Of a stretch of DNA of 36,905 nt, positions 16,273 to 23,771 are shown in pieces. A model generated the notes under the pieces. That model did not search any database. It was not told the origin of the DNA and worked only from the letters and a program-made list of their open reading frames with translations. Both the position numbers and the translations under genes were made by a program. This DNA comes from Candidatus Kuenenia stuttgartensis (lineage in GTDB: Bacteria; Planctomycetota; Planctomycetia; Pirellulales; UBA1268): contig CAMCCR010000008.1 of the NCBI GenBank assembly GCA_945873085.1, positions 1 to 36,905 on the forward strand, read 5' to 3'. How positions within the stretch are numbered: the stretch's first letter is position 1; every line of letters begins with the position of its first letter.

Positions 16273-17616
16273 TCAGTCGCCGCGGAGCTTCAGGCCCCGT
16301 TCGGAAAGCTTTTCCCGGACCTCGTTGAGGCTCGTGACGCCAAAATTCTTGCATTCCATGAGATCTTCGGCAGTCCGGCGAATGAGCTCGCCAATGGTGC
16401 CGATCCCGAGCTTCGTGGTGCACTTCCTGGCCCGAACCGAGAGTGAAAGATCGGTGATCGGCAGGGAGTGCACTTCGGAATCGTCCGCCGACGGGGCTTC
16501 CGGTTCGTAGGCGGGCTCCTCGGTGGCCGACGCCGCAGCCATCTGGCCGAGGGTCAGCCCCTTCGTGGCGAGCATCTCCTTGATCTCGACGAGGCTCGTC
16601 TCGCCGAAGTTCTTGCTCTCCAGGATCTCCGCCTCGGTCGTCCGGGCAAGGTCACCGAGCGTTTGGATGCCCATCTTCTGGAGGCAGTTGCGACTTCGCA
16701 CCGAGAGTTCGAAGTCGCTGACCGGGAGGGCGAGGACATGATCGAGACGATCGCGCTGCTTTTGGTCCTGATCGTCGAGCTGCAAGTTGCCCGATGCGGA
16801 GGAATCTTTGAGGAACAGGCGGGCTCGGGGGTGGTCGGGAAAAACTTGGAGGATCCGCTTGTAGCACTGCTGGGCATTGACGAACTCGTCGCGATCCTCG
16901 TAGAGGATGCCGAGATTCATGAGGACCCCAACCGACGCCGGATAGCGCTGCACGGCCCGCTCGTAGCAGGCCTTGGCCTCGTCATCATTGCCGACACGGT
17001 CGTTGATGACCCCCATCGCGAACAGCGCGGCGGGATGTCCCGGATCGAGGGCGAGAGCCTTCTCAAGGGCCGCCATTGTGTCAGCCAGCGGGAGGCCGAG
17101 GTCAGCGGCAATCGTGGCCTTCTCGGCCCAGAAATCAGCGGAGGCTTCGGCGCCAGTGCCGAGCTTTGACAGCGAACTTTCGGCGTCTTTCGAGTCGCCG
17201 GCAAGACGCTTGGCCTCGGAGACTCCCACGCCGCAGGCGATGCCGTCGTAGCCCCCCTTGTGGGCTGCAGCAAAGGCCTCAGTGGCCCGACTGAGGAGGT
17301 CGGAGGAATGATCCCCGGCCATCGACAGAGCGAGGAGCGAACGAGCCTGGTAGTAGTGGGCCACCGCTCCACCGTCGGCCGACTTGAGCGTCTGGATCGC
17401 ATCCTTCCAGCGGCCGAGGAGATACTGCCCCACGCCGAGACGAACGCTCGACGCTGGGCTGCGCTCCCCCTGCCCGTCGAGTTCCTTGACCGCCGCGCGG
17501 AGATCTCGATGAGTGGCCGGATCGCTGCCGAGCAGTCCGATCACACCAGCGATCTCGGTCGGACCGAAGGAACCGGTGCCGGTAAACAGATCGCGGACGT
17601 CGACGGTAGCGGGCAT
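16273..17616 (-). CDS. TPR protein with two RNA polymerase alpha C-terminal domains
   Basis: This 447-residue protein starts at ATG 17616, seven bases after AAAGG. Residues 60-265 form tetratricopeptide-like helical repeats (for example KALALDPGHPAALFAMGVINDRVG and NLGILYEDRDEFVNAQQCYKR). Residues 295-358 and 384-447 are two alpha-CTD folds, each with the helix-hairpin-helix pattern. Against E. coli RpoA, domain 1 keeps the DNA-binding Arg265 and Asn268 equivalents (R307, N310) in VRSRNC. Domain 2 keeps the Arg (R395) but has Lys398 for Asn in VRARKC. Both have KNFG(E/V)TSL at the second hairpin. There is no alpha N-terminal domain, so it cannot replace RpoA. It probably binds DNA or transcription factors, with the TPRs as protein docking sites; this is inference. 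It follows tRNA-Thr by 29 bases. Confidence 0.93.
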   Translation of the reverse strand: MPATVDVRDLFTGTGSFGPTEIAGVIGLLGSDPATHRDLRAAVKELDGQGERSPASSVRLGVGQYLLGRWKDAIQTLKSADGGAVAHYYQARSLLALSMAGDHSSDLLSRATEAFAAAHKGGYDGIACGVGVSEAKRLAGDSKDAESSLSKLGTGAEASADFWAEKATIAADLGLPLADTMAALEKALALDPGHPAALFAMGVINDRVGNDDEAKACYERAVQRYPASVGVLMNLGILYEDRDEFVNAQQCYKRILQVFPDHPRARLFLKDSSASGNLQLDDQDQKQRDRLDHVLALPVSDFELSVRSRNCLQKMGIQTLGDLARTTEAEILESKNFGETSLVEIKEMLATKGLTLGQMAAASATEEPAYEPEAPSADDSEVHSLPITDLSLSVRARKCTTKLGIGTIGELIRRTAEDLMECKNFGVTSLNEVREKLSERGLKLRGD

Positions 17617-17645
17617 GTCAGCCTTTCAGCGAAAGAAGGGAATAA

Positions 17646-17719
17646 AGCCAGCGGCGGGAGTCGAACCCGCAACCCCCGCATTACGAATGCGGTGCTCTGC
17701 CAATTGAAGCTACGCTGGC
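17646..17719 (-). tRNA. tRNA-Thr (anticodon CGT)
   Basis: Read on the minus strand, the 74-base sequence folds as a cloverleaf: acceptor stem GCCAGCG with CGCTGGC, D arm GCTTCAATTGGCAGAGC, anticodon stem CCGCA/TGCGG with loop TTCGTAA (anticodon CGT, reading ACG), and T arm GCGGG-TTCGACT-CCCGC. CCA is not encoded. It has its own upstream promoter and leads straight into the TPR/alpha-CTD gene without a terminator that I can see. Confidence 0.96.
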
Positions 17720-17755
17720 CTGTGGTCGTGCTGGGCGACTGCTGCGGACGATCGC

Positions 17756-17781
17756 CAGAAGCGGATTTTGAACCGCTTCTG
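17756..17781 (-). other. Hairpin in the tRNA leader
   Basis: A perfect 9-bp stem (17756-17764 with 17773-17781) has an eight-base loop, lying between the promoter and the tRNA. An outer 6-bp pairing (17722-17727 with 17789-17794) extends it. It has no T-tract, so it is more likely a processing or leader structure than a terminator. Confidence 0.5.
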
Positions 17782-17864
17782 AAACGAAGACCACGGCCGG
17801 CCGGCCCGAGACCGCCCCGGCGGCCGAATCCGCTGGAAGCGAATCCGGTCGTTCGGAACCCCGA

Positions 17865-17894
17865 AAATTAGCGCAGGGACCGGGGCACCGTCAA
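17865..17894 (-). promoter_or_regulatory. Sigma70-type promoter for tRNA-Thr and downstream genes
   Basis: On the minus strand TTGACG (17889-17894) and TAATTT (17865-17870) are separated by 18 bases. The tRNA begins about 140 bases downstream. This is the best sigma70-like match I saw in the window and sits just after the U-tract that ends the folded element to its right. Confidence 0.6.
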
Positions 17895-17940
17895 GGGTCG
17901 TCCGGGAAAATGGCTTTCCCCCGACTCTTCAGACCGGTGA

Positions 17941-18150
17941 AAAGAAAAAAGGTGGGGCCTCCGACCCGGCAGGAGCATCCTGCCATGGGAGTGCGGGTCA
18001 GGGGCAAGGCGACCGCACGCCCGGAGTAAGCCAGAGGCCCCACCTTACGAGTGGGTTTGCCGAGCGGTGGGAGCCGCCCGACACCGTCCCTGAGGTGCAG
18101 ATGCCGTGCCAAAGGCCGCGAAGGCCTGCGACGGCTGATGTCGGGCGGCT
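17941..18150 (-). ncRNA. Candidate structured noncoding RNA ending in a U-tract
   Basis: Two folded domains lie side by side. The left one has a perfect 13-bp closing stem (17950-17962 with 18035-18047) enclosing a 7-bp hairpin with a GCA loop (17969-17985) and a second hairpin (17992-18000 with 18012-18019, one bulge). The right one has a 12-bp stem (18072-18083 with 18139-18150), a 4-base bulge, a 5-bp stem (18084-18088 with 18130-18134) and an inner aggcc/ggcct hairpin. Only the minus strand has a T-tract after the closing stem (TTTTTTCTTTTC), which gives the likely strand and 3' end. I see no RNase P, tmRNA or SRP RNA signature, and no coding sequence fits the region. The 5' end is not defined; weaker pairings continue to about 18327. 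Confidence 0.5.
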
Positions 18151-18411
18151 GGACGTGGGGCAAAACTTTGGCTGGAAGCTCGATTTTCGGCTGTGAAAAC
18201 CAGCGGCGGGCGGGGCCTCAAGACGTGCTCGTCTGGCTCGGGGGCGGAGGCGGCGGCCAACCACCGCTGCTCCTCGAGCGCTGCATTCCGATACGGTCTG
18301 TCGCAGAATGCGGCGCGCAAAACCGTACGAGGGCGTCGATCCGGACGTGTCCCCGGGGGGGCGGATCGAGCGTTCCGTCGCGGAACATCCCCTGCCGCCG
18401 GATCGCTCGTG

Positions 18412-18439
18412 GATGACTTTTTCCGCGGACGGCTATGAT
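18412..18439 (+). promoter_or_regulatory. Possible kdsA promoter
   Basis: TATGAT at 18434-18439 is a good -10 element. A weak -35 (GATGAC, 18412-18417) lies 16 bases before it. The predicted transcript would start about 75 bases before the kdsA start. Confidence 0.4.
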
Positions 18440-18521
18440 GCCCAAGCCGTCGCCTTCCCCGGCTCCTGTCGCGCCGTCATGAAGGCGTTTTTCCCCGCCC
18501 GCGACGTTGTCGGAGCCGCCT

Positions 18522-19370
18522 GTGATCCCCCGTCTCCCCGCTCATGTCGGGCCTCATCGGTGCGGTCCGGGCGAGCCTCTCCTGGTGATCGCGGGGCCAT
18601 GCGTCATGGAGCGCGAGAGCTTGTGCCTCCAGGTCGCGGAGTCCCTCGCCGCGATCGCCGCAAGCTTGCCGATCCGCTGCGTCTTCAAAGCGTCTTTCGA
18701 CAAGGCCAACCGCACCAGCGCCGGGGCGTTCCGCGGCCCCGGTCTCGACGAAGGGCTCGCGATCCTCGACAAGGTGCGGGCCGCCACGGGGCTCCCGGTG
18801 ACCACCGACATGCATCTCCCCGATCAGGGGGCTGCGATCGGTGCAGTCTGTGACCTGATCCAGATTCCGGCGTTCCTCTGCCGTCAGACCGATCTCCTCC
18901 TCGCCGCAGCCGCCACGGGGAAGACGGTGAATGTGAAGAAGGGGCAGTTCGTCGCCCCCGGCGACATGAAGCATGCCGTCGCGAAACTGCTCGCAGGCGG
19001 TTGCCAAGACATCATGCTCTGCGAGCGGGGCACGTTCTTCGGCTACGGGCGTCTGGTCAACGACTTCACCGGCCTCCCGGTGATGCGAAGCTTCGGCGTG
19101 CCGGTGATTTTTGATGCCACCCATTCCGTCCAGCAACCGGCGAGCCTGGGGGACGCCACCGGGGGGGATCGAACGCTCGTCGAGCCGCTCGCCCGGGCAG
19201 CCGTCGCCGTGGGGGTGGATGGCCTGTTCCTCGAAACCCACCCCGACCCAGATTCAAGCCCCAGCGACGGCCCGAACATGGTGCCGCTCGATCGGCTTCG
19301 GGGGGTGCTCGAGAGGGTGTTGCGAATCCATGAAGCCCGCTTGGCCGGTGAGCGGGAGGTCGGCGCATGA
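18522..19370 (+). CDS. kdsA: 3-deoxy-8-phosphooctulonate synthase
   Basis: KdsA condenses phosphoenolpyruvate with arabinose 5-phosphate to give Kdo 8-phosphate, the first committed step to the lipopolysaccharide sugar Kdo, in the cytoplasm. The product has 282 residues from GTG 18522, which has GGAG six bases upstream; TTG 18507 is an in-frame alternative. Signatures are [56 protein letters not shown] and [10 protein letters not shown]. The Cys in GPCVME (residue 27) matches the metal ligand of the metal-dependent class (Aquifex type); the metal-independent E. coli enzyme has Asn there. The length is normal for the family. It implies an outer membrane with Kdo-containing glycolipid. Its stop overlaps the next gene by four bases. 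Confidence 0.97.
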   Translation: MIPRLPAHVGPHRCGPGEPLLVIAGPCVMERESLCLQVAESLAAIAASLPIRCVFKASFDKANRTSAGAFRGPGLDEGLAILDKVRAATGLPVTTDMHLPDQGAAIGAVCDLIQIPAFLCRQTDLLLAAAATGKTVNVKKGQFVAPGDMKHAVAKLLAGGCQDIMLCERGTFFGYGRLVNDFTGLPVMRSFGVPVIFDATHSVQQPASLGDATGGDRTLVEPLARAAVAVGVDGLFLETHPDPDSSPSDGPNMVPLDRLRGVLERVLRIHEARLAGEREVGA

Positions 19371-21136
19371 CCGCGTTTCTCGGGCTCCGATCGCGATCGT
19401 TGCCGGGCCCGTTCAGCCGGGTAGCCGTGGGAACCAGCCTGGTGATCCTTCTCGCCGTCTCTGTGGCCGGCTGCGGCCCCCGTGCCACGCGCGGCCGTCC
19501 GACCACCAAGGCCGACCGTCGCGCGGCCACCACTGCCAGCGAGTCCTCTCCTGACCAGGCCAGTGCCGTGGCGGCAGTCCAGCCGATGTCGCGGGAAGTC
19601 CGCGACAAACTCCTCGAAGGGGCGATGGACGTCCTCGGGAACTTGGAGACGTACGAGGAGTCGGTCGCCTTTCCGCAGGTGTTCGACCGCCTCAACCAGT
19701 GGAGCCATGCCATGGTGGGGGGTGGGAACGCCGATGCCTGGCGTCTCGACCCGCTTCTCGACACCCTCCCCGAGCGGCTCCGGGGGGACGGCGTTACCAA
19801 GGGGATCGGTGAACTGGCGTTCGATGCCACGGGCGATGTTGTCGCTCTCCGTGATCAACGCTGGTTGGCCGATGTGGCCGCCACGGCCCGCGGCGACGCG
19901 ATCGAGGATCTGGCCGTCGCCCGCGCCCTGTTTGACTGGACGATCCGGTCGCTGGCAGCCACGAGTGATCCGCCCATGGTGCCCACCGACGCCAATCCCG
20001 GGAGCCGGTGGTTCTCGACCGGAGAGATCCTCCTGGCGGGGCGGGCCAGCGCTCCGCAGCGGGCGTGGGTGTTCCTCGAACTCGTGCGGCACGCCGGACT
20101 CGACGGCGTCATGCTCGCGACCGGCGACCGGGCTGCCGGGACGCTCCGCCCCTGGATCCCCGCCGTACTCTGTGGGGACGATGCCTATCTCTTCGATCCC
20201 GGGTATGGGATGCCGATTCCCGGCCCGGGGGGCGACGGGGTGGCCACGGCCCGGCAGGCGGCGAGCGATCCAACGATCCTCGCCGCCATGTCCCTCCCCG
20301 ATCGGCCCTATCCCGTCCAGGCCCCCGACATCGAGCGCCTCACCGTTCTTGTTCCGGCCACGCCCTGGAGCCTGTCGCGGCGGATGCACCTCCTCGATCG
20401 ACAACTCGCCGGCGCCCGCCGCGCTGATTTGGCCATCGATGCCACGACGGTGGCGACACGGGCCCTCGCCGCCCTGCCGGGCCCTGCCGCCGACCCCCAG
20501 AACGCCGATCCGTCGTCGGCCAGTTCGGTCGTCGGGAGGGCGAGCGGGCTGTGGGAGTTTCCCTGGGAGACGCTTGCCCGCCGACGCGCGCTTCGCCCGG
20601 CGGTCGATGCCGCGCTCGGGAAGGAGCTGGCGGTCATGGGGGTGGCGCTCCAGCAGACCGACGCCAACCGCGAGGCGCGGTCGTTCCGCCCACTCTACGC
20701 CGCTCGGCTGCGCGAGTTTCGCGGCCTCCTCGATGGCCCCGATGGGGCGAAGATGGCCTACCTCGCGGCCCGTCCCGGAAATGCGGTGATTGCGGAGATG
20801 CTCCGTGGCCTGCCGCCGCCACAGGCCGAGCAGCTGAAGCGGATGTACGACGAGCTCAAGGGGGATGCGACCTACTGGCTCGGCGTGCTCACGCTCTCCG
20901 AGAAGGAATACGAGACGGCCGTCGATTACCTCGACCGGATGACGCTCCAGGCGAACCCCGAGGGGGTCTGGTCCGATGCCGCGAGAGCGAATCTGGCCCG
21001 GGCCCGTCTGGCCCTCGGCGAGCGGGATGAGGCCGCCCGGCTGCTCCGTGAGGACGCCTCGCCACAGCGGTTTGGCAGTCGCCTGCTTGCCGATCGACTC
21101 GATGCTCCCCCCGCCAGTGAAGCTCCCGCTCAATGA
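19367..21136 (+). CDS. Lipoprotein with possible transglutaminase-like core and TPR-like C-terminus
   Basis: The 589-residue product begins with a type II signal: a hydrophobic stretch at 20-33 followed by the lipobox VAGC with Cys36. A low-complexity Thr/Ala/Ser linker comes next. The central part (about 150-300) has [25 protein letters not shown] and, later, [19 protein letters not shown], which recalls the layout of transglutaminase-like proteins; the usual catalytic Cys position appears to be occupied by another residue, so activity is doubtful. The C-terminal part (about 470-575) looks helical with a TPR-like [26 protein letters not shown]. It is translationally coupled to kdsA (ATGA overlap), so a role in envelope biogenesis is plausible. 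No close family is recognised. Confidence 0.85.
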   Translation: MTAFLGLRSRSLPGPFSRVAVGTSLVILLAVSVAGCGPRATRGRPTTKADRRAATTASESSPDQASAVAAVQPMSREVRDKLLEGAMDVLGNLETYEESVAFPQVFDRLNQWSHAMVGGGNADAWRLDPLLDTLPERLRGDGVTKGIGELAFDATGDVVALRDQRWLADVAATARGDAIEDLAVARALFDWTIRSLAATSDPPMVPTDANPGSRWFSTGEILLAGRASAPQRAWVFLELVRHAGLDGVMLATGDRAAGTLRPWIPAVLCGDDAYLFDPGYGMPIPGPGGDGVATARQAASDPTILAAMSLPDRPYPVQAPDIERLTVLVPATPWSLSRRMHLLDRQLAGARRADLAIDATTVATRALAALPGPAADPQNADPSSASSVVGRASGLWEFPWETLARRRALRPAVDAALGKELAVMGVALQQTDANREARSFRPLYAARLREFRGLLDGPDGAKMAYLAARPGNAVIAEMLRGLPPPQAEQLKRMYDELKGDATYWLGVLTLSEKEYETAVDYLDRMTLQANPEGVWSDAARANLARARLALGERDEAARLLREDASPQRFGSRLLADRLDAPPASEAPAQ

Positions 21137-21138
21137 AT

Positions 21139-21175
21139 GGGAACTCTCGCGGGTGAATCGGGAACTCTCGCGGGT
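21139..21175 (+). repeat. 21-bp period direct repeat before rpmE
   Basis: The 16-bp unit gggaactctcgcgggt occurs at 21139-21154 and 21160-21175. It lies just after the stop of the lipoprotein gene and before the rpmE promoter candidate, so it could be a binding site pair or a simple duplication. Confidence 0.7.
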
Positions 21176-21191
21176 ACTGGGGGAGGATGCG

Positions 21192-21220
21192 TTGCGGGCG
21201 AGGGCGGGAGCGGCTACAGT
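21192..21220 (+). promoter_or_regulatory. Possible rpmE promoter
   Basis: TTGCGG (21192-21197) and TACAGT (21215-21220) are 17 bases apart, placing a start about 60 bases before rpmE. It would drive rpmE and perhaps prfA and prmC. Confidence 0.5.
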
Positions 21221-21289
21221 GGGAGGCTTCCAACTGACGTCCTCCGCTTCCGAGCCCGGTCCCGTCCGGGTCCCGCCCTGAGTCATGCC

Positions 21290-21556
21290 ATGAAAGACGA
21301 CATCCACCCCCGTTACATCGAAACCGTGGTCCGCTGCGGCTGCGGCAATACCTTTCAGACCCGGAGCACCATGCCGGAGTTGAAGGTCGACATTTGCAAC
21401 GTCTGCCATCCGTTCTTCACGGGGAAGCTGAAGTTTGTCGATACGGCCGGCCGGATCGAGAAGTTCAAGACGAAGTTCGCTGGCGCCGGCTATGCGAGCC
21501 TCAACAAGGGGAAGAAGGCCGCCCCGGCCCCTGCCGCCGCAGAACCGACGTCCTGA
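21290..21556 (+). CDS. rpmE: 50S ribosomal protein L31 (bL31, zinc-binding form)
   Basis: bL31 bridges the two ribosomal subunits at the central protuberance. The 88-residue product opens with [16 protein letters not shown], typical of the family. Cys16, Cys18, Cys36 and Cys39 (RCGCGNTF and [10 protein letters not shown]) make the zinc site of the C-plus form. The C-terminal tail is Lys/Ala-rich and a little longer than in E. coli. An upstream ATG at 21285 is out of frame. The order rpmE-prfA-prmC is widespread in bacteria. Confidence 0.97.
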   Translation: MKDDIHPRYIETVVRCGCGNTFQTRSTMPELKVDICNVCHPFFTGKLKFVDTAGRIEKFKTKFAGAGYASLNKGKKAAPAPAAAEPTS

Positions 21557-21664
21557 ACGGTTGCCGGTTCAGGTTCGTCTCAGCCCGGGGCGTGACGGCC
21601 CCGATGGGGCACTGTCTATCCCGCGCGTGAGCGCCATGGCGACGGATCGAGGCTCCATCGGACG

Positions 21665-22750
21665 ATGCGCGACCAGCTCGAAGCGAAGCTCGCCCGGTTC
21701 GAGGAACTCGAACGGGAGTTGATCGACCCTGACGTGGTCTCCCAGCCACAACGGCTCGCGGCGGTCGCGCGGGAGCATGGCTCGCTTGCCCGCTTGGCAC
21801 TGCGGTACCGGGGCTTTGTCGATCTCGAGCGGCAGATTGCCGAGCTCGACGCCTTCAGCCGCGGAGACGATCCGGAGTTCAGAAGCCTCGCCGAGGCGGA
21901 GCTTCCCGATCTCCGGGCCCGCCGGGAGCAGGAGTGGGACGATCTCCTCGATCTCTGTTCCGATGATGGCGATGCCGATCGCGGCCGGTGTGTCATGGAA
22001 CTGCGGGCCGGTACGGGAGGGGACGAAGCCGCCCTCTTTGTTCGCGATCTCTACGAGATGTATCGGCGTCATGCCACCGAGCAGGGGTGGCAGGTCGAGG
22101 TCCTCGATGCCAGTCCGACCGAGCTCGGCGGATTCAAGGAGCTCGTCCTCGGCCTCTCCGGAGATGCAATCTACCGACTTCTCCAGTGGGAGAGCGGTGG
22201 CCATCGGGTGCAGCGCGTCCCCGACACCGAGACGAAGGGACGGATCCACACCTCGGCGGCGACGGTGGCGGTGCTCCCTGAGCCTGAGGATGTCGAGGTG
22301 ACGATCGCCCCCGACGAATACCGCAAGGATCTGTTCTGCGCCAGTGGGCCGGGTGGCCAGCACGTCAACAAGACCGCCTCGGCCGTCCGTCTCACCCATC
22401 TCGAGAGCGGCCTGGTGGTTCAGTGCCAAGACGAAAAGAGCCAGCACAAGAATTTCGCGAAGGCGCTGCGCGTCCTCAAGGCGCGGCTCTACGAGCTCCG
22501 CCGCAGCATCGAACACGAGAAGCGGGCCAGCGAACGGCGGACGCTCGTCGGCTCGGGCGACCGGAGCCAGCGGATCCGGACCTACAATTTCCCGCAAAAC
22601 CGGCTGACCGATCACCGCATCAACGAGAGCTTCACGCTCGATCAGGTGATGGCTGGCCGACTCGGACTGGTGATTCAGGCGATCGAGGAGCATGCTCGGC
22701 AGCAGCGCCGGGCCGACATGGAACGATCCTCGAAGCCGTCGACACCCTGA
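21665..22750 (+). CDS. prfA: Peptide chain release factor 1
   Basis: RF1 recognises UAA and UAG in the ribosomal A site and triggers hydrolysis of peptidyl-tRNA. The product has 361 residues, the usual length. The catalytic GGQ is at 230-232 in [15 protein letters not shown]. The stop-codon tripeptide P-X-T is P186-D187-T188 (E. coli has PAT, B. subtilis PET), which separates it from RF2 with its [17 protein letters not shown] and [24 protein letters not shown] are strongly conserved. No programmed frameshift is present. It sits 108 bases after rpmE and 19 bases before prmC, whose product methylates the GGQ glutamine. Confidence 0.98.
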   Translation: MRDQLEAKLARFEELERELIDPDVVSQPQRLAAVAREHGSLARLALRYRGFVDLERQIAELDAFSRGDDPEFRSLAEAELPDLRARREQEWDDLLDLCSDDGDADRGRCVMELRAGTGGDEAALFVRDLYEMYRRHATEQGWQVEVLDASPTELGGFKELVLGLSGDAIYRLLQWESGGHRVQRVPDTETKGRIHTSAATVAVLPEPEDVEVTIAPDEYRKDLFCASGPGGQHVNKTASAVRLTHLESGLVVQCQDEKSQHKNFAKALRVLKARLYELRRSIEHEKRASERRTLVGSGDRSQRIRTYNFPQNRLTDHRINESFTLDQVMAGRLGLVIQAIEEHARQQRRADMERSSKPSTP

Positions 22751-22769
22751 ACGAAGCGGAGCATCCTTG

Positions 22770-23636
22770 ATGACCGAGGACGTGTGGACGGTAGGGCGCC
22801 TGCTCACCTGGACGACTGACTGGCTCGCCGGCAAGGGGAGCGACTCCCCCCGGCTCGATGCCGAAGTGCTTCTCGCCCATGTCCGCGGCTGTCCGCGGAT
22901 CGCCCTCTACACGGCCTTCGACGACGTGGTCGATGAGGCCGGGCGGACGCGTTTCCGCGGCCTCGTCAAGCGGCGCGGCGAAGGGGAGCCGGTCGCGTAC
23001 CTCGTCGGCAGCAGGGAGTTCTTCTCGCTGGCCCTGGCCGTCTCCCCTGCGGTCCTCATCCCCCGCCCGGAGACGGAGGGGCTCGTCGTTCGCGCCATCG
23101 ATCTGTGCCGGCATCTCGAGTCACCGCGGATCGCCGATGTCGGCACCGGTTCCGGAGCCATCGCGGTGGCGCTGGCCAAGCACCTCCCCAAGGCACACCT
23201 CGTCGCCACCGACATCTCCGCCGACGCCCTCGCGGTGGCGCAGGCCAACGTCACCCGTCACGCGTTCGACAGCCGGATCGAGCTGGTCGGCTGCGACCTG
23301 CTGGATTCCCCCTCGGCGGCCGGGCCCTTCGACTGCATCGTCAGCAATCCCCCCTACGTCCGCGCCGACGAGTTCGCCGGGCTCCCCCGCGATGTCCGTG
23401 ACCACGAACCGAAGAGCGCTCTCGTAGCGGGGCCGACGGGTGTCGAGGTCGTTGAACGGCTCGTCGAGGCGGCCGAGAGCCGGCTGGCGACGGGGGGATG
23501 GCTGTTGGTGGAGATCGGCCCTACGACGGCTGCAGCGGCCGAGGGGATCATCGCCCGTCGGCCCGGGCTCGTTCCCGGCCCGACGCTCGCCGACATGGCT
23601 GGCCTGCCCCGGATCGTCCAGGCCCGCAAGCTTTGA
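22770..23636 (+). CDS. prmC: Release factor glutamine methyltransferase
   Basis: PrmC transfers a methyl group from S-adenosylmethionine to the glutamine of the GGQ motif in release factors. The 288-residue product begins at ATG 22770 with a GCGGAG site upstream; the frame extends further up but inside prfA. The N-terminal helical domain (SPRLDAEVLLAH) is followed by the linker PRPETE and the Rossmann fold: ADVGTGSGAIAVALA binds the cofactor and SNPPYV (N193-Y196) holds the target glutamine. The C-terminus matches the family. The 19-base gap to prfA indicates an operon with its substrate. Confidence 0.97.
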   Translation: MTEDVWTVGRLLTWTTDWLAGKGSDSPRLDAEVLLAHVRGCPRIALYTAFDDVVDEAGRTRFRGLVKRRGEGEPVAYLVGSREFFSLALAVSPAVLIPRPETEGLVVRAIDLCRHLESPRIADVGTGSGAIAVALAKHLPKAHLVATDISADALAVAQANVTRHAFDSRIELVGCDLLDSPSAAGPFDCIVSNPPYVRADEFAGLPRDVRDHEPKSALVAGPTGVEVVERLVEAAESRLATGGWLLVEIGPTTAAAAEGIIARRPGLVPGPTLADMAGLPRIVQARKL

Positions 23637-23771
23637 GCCTCTCCTCCGCGGTGGCTCGCCGGAGCGTTGCATCCCCCTCTCCGCGACGGTAGGACATTTG
23701 TCCAGCGAAGCGCCCTTTCGCTCGGCGGAAGGTGGGGGATTTCAGTCGGCGGCTCACGGGGAGTCGAGGGA

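Larger units (their letters stand above)
17720..18521. other. Long gene-free region between tRNA-Thr and kdsA
   Basis: This 802-base stretch contains, from left to right, the tRNA leader hairpin, the minus-strand promoter, the folded RNA candidate, and a GC-rich part (18151-18411) with short inverted repeats such as 18292-18297 with 18322-18327 and 18283-18288 with 18306-18311. A likely kdsA promoter follows at 18412-18439. Open frames here do not resemble proteins. Confidence 0.6.

Noticed and set aside
17941-18150. SRP RNA, RNase P RNA or tmRNA identity for the folded element
   Set aside because: No GGTCAGG...AGCAG loop, no GAAAGTCC core and no tRNA-like T arm is present on either strand. 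6S RNA cannot be excluded by eye.
19043-21409. 788-codon minus-strand frame opposite kdsA and the lipoprotein gene
   Set aside because: Its composition is that of an antisense reading, and it crosses two real genes with clear signatures.
22220-22228. Unusual stop-codon recognition tripeptide PDT in RF1
   Set aside because: The middle position is variable in RF1 (PAT, PVT, PET), so Asp is not evidence of altered specificity.
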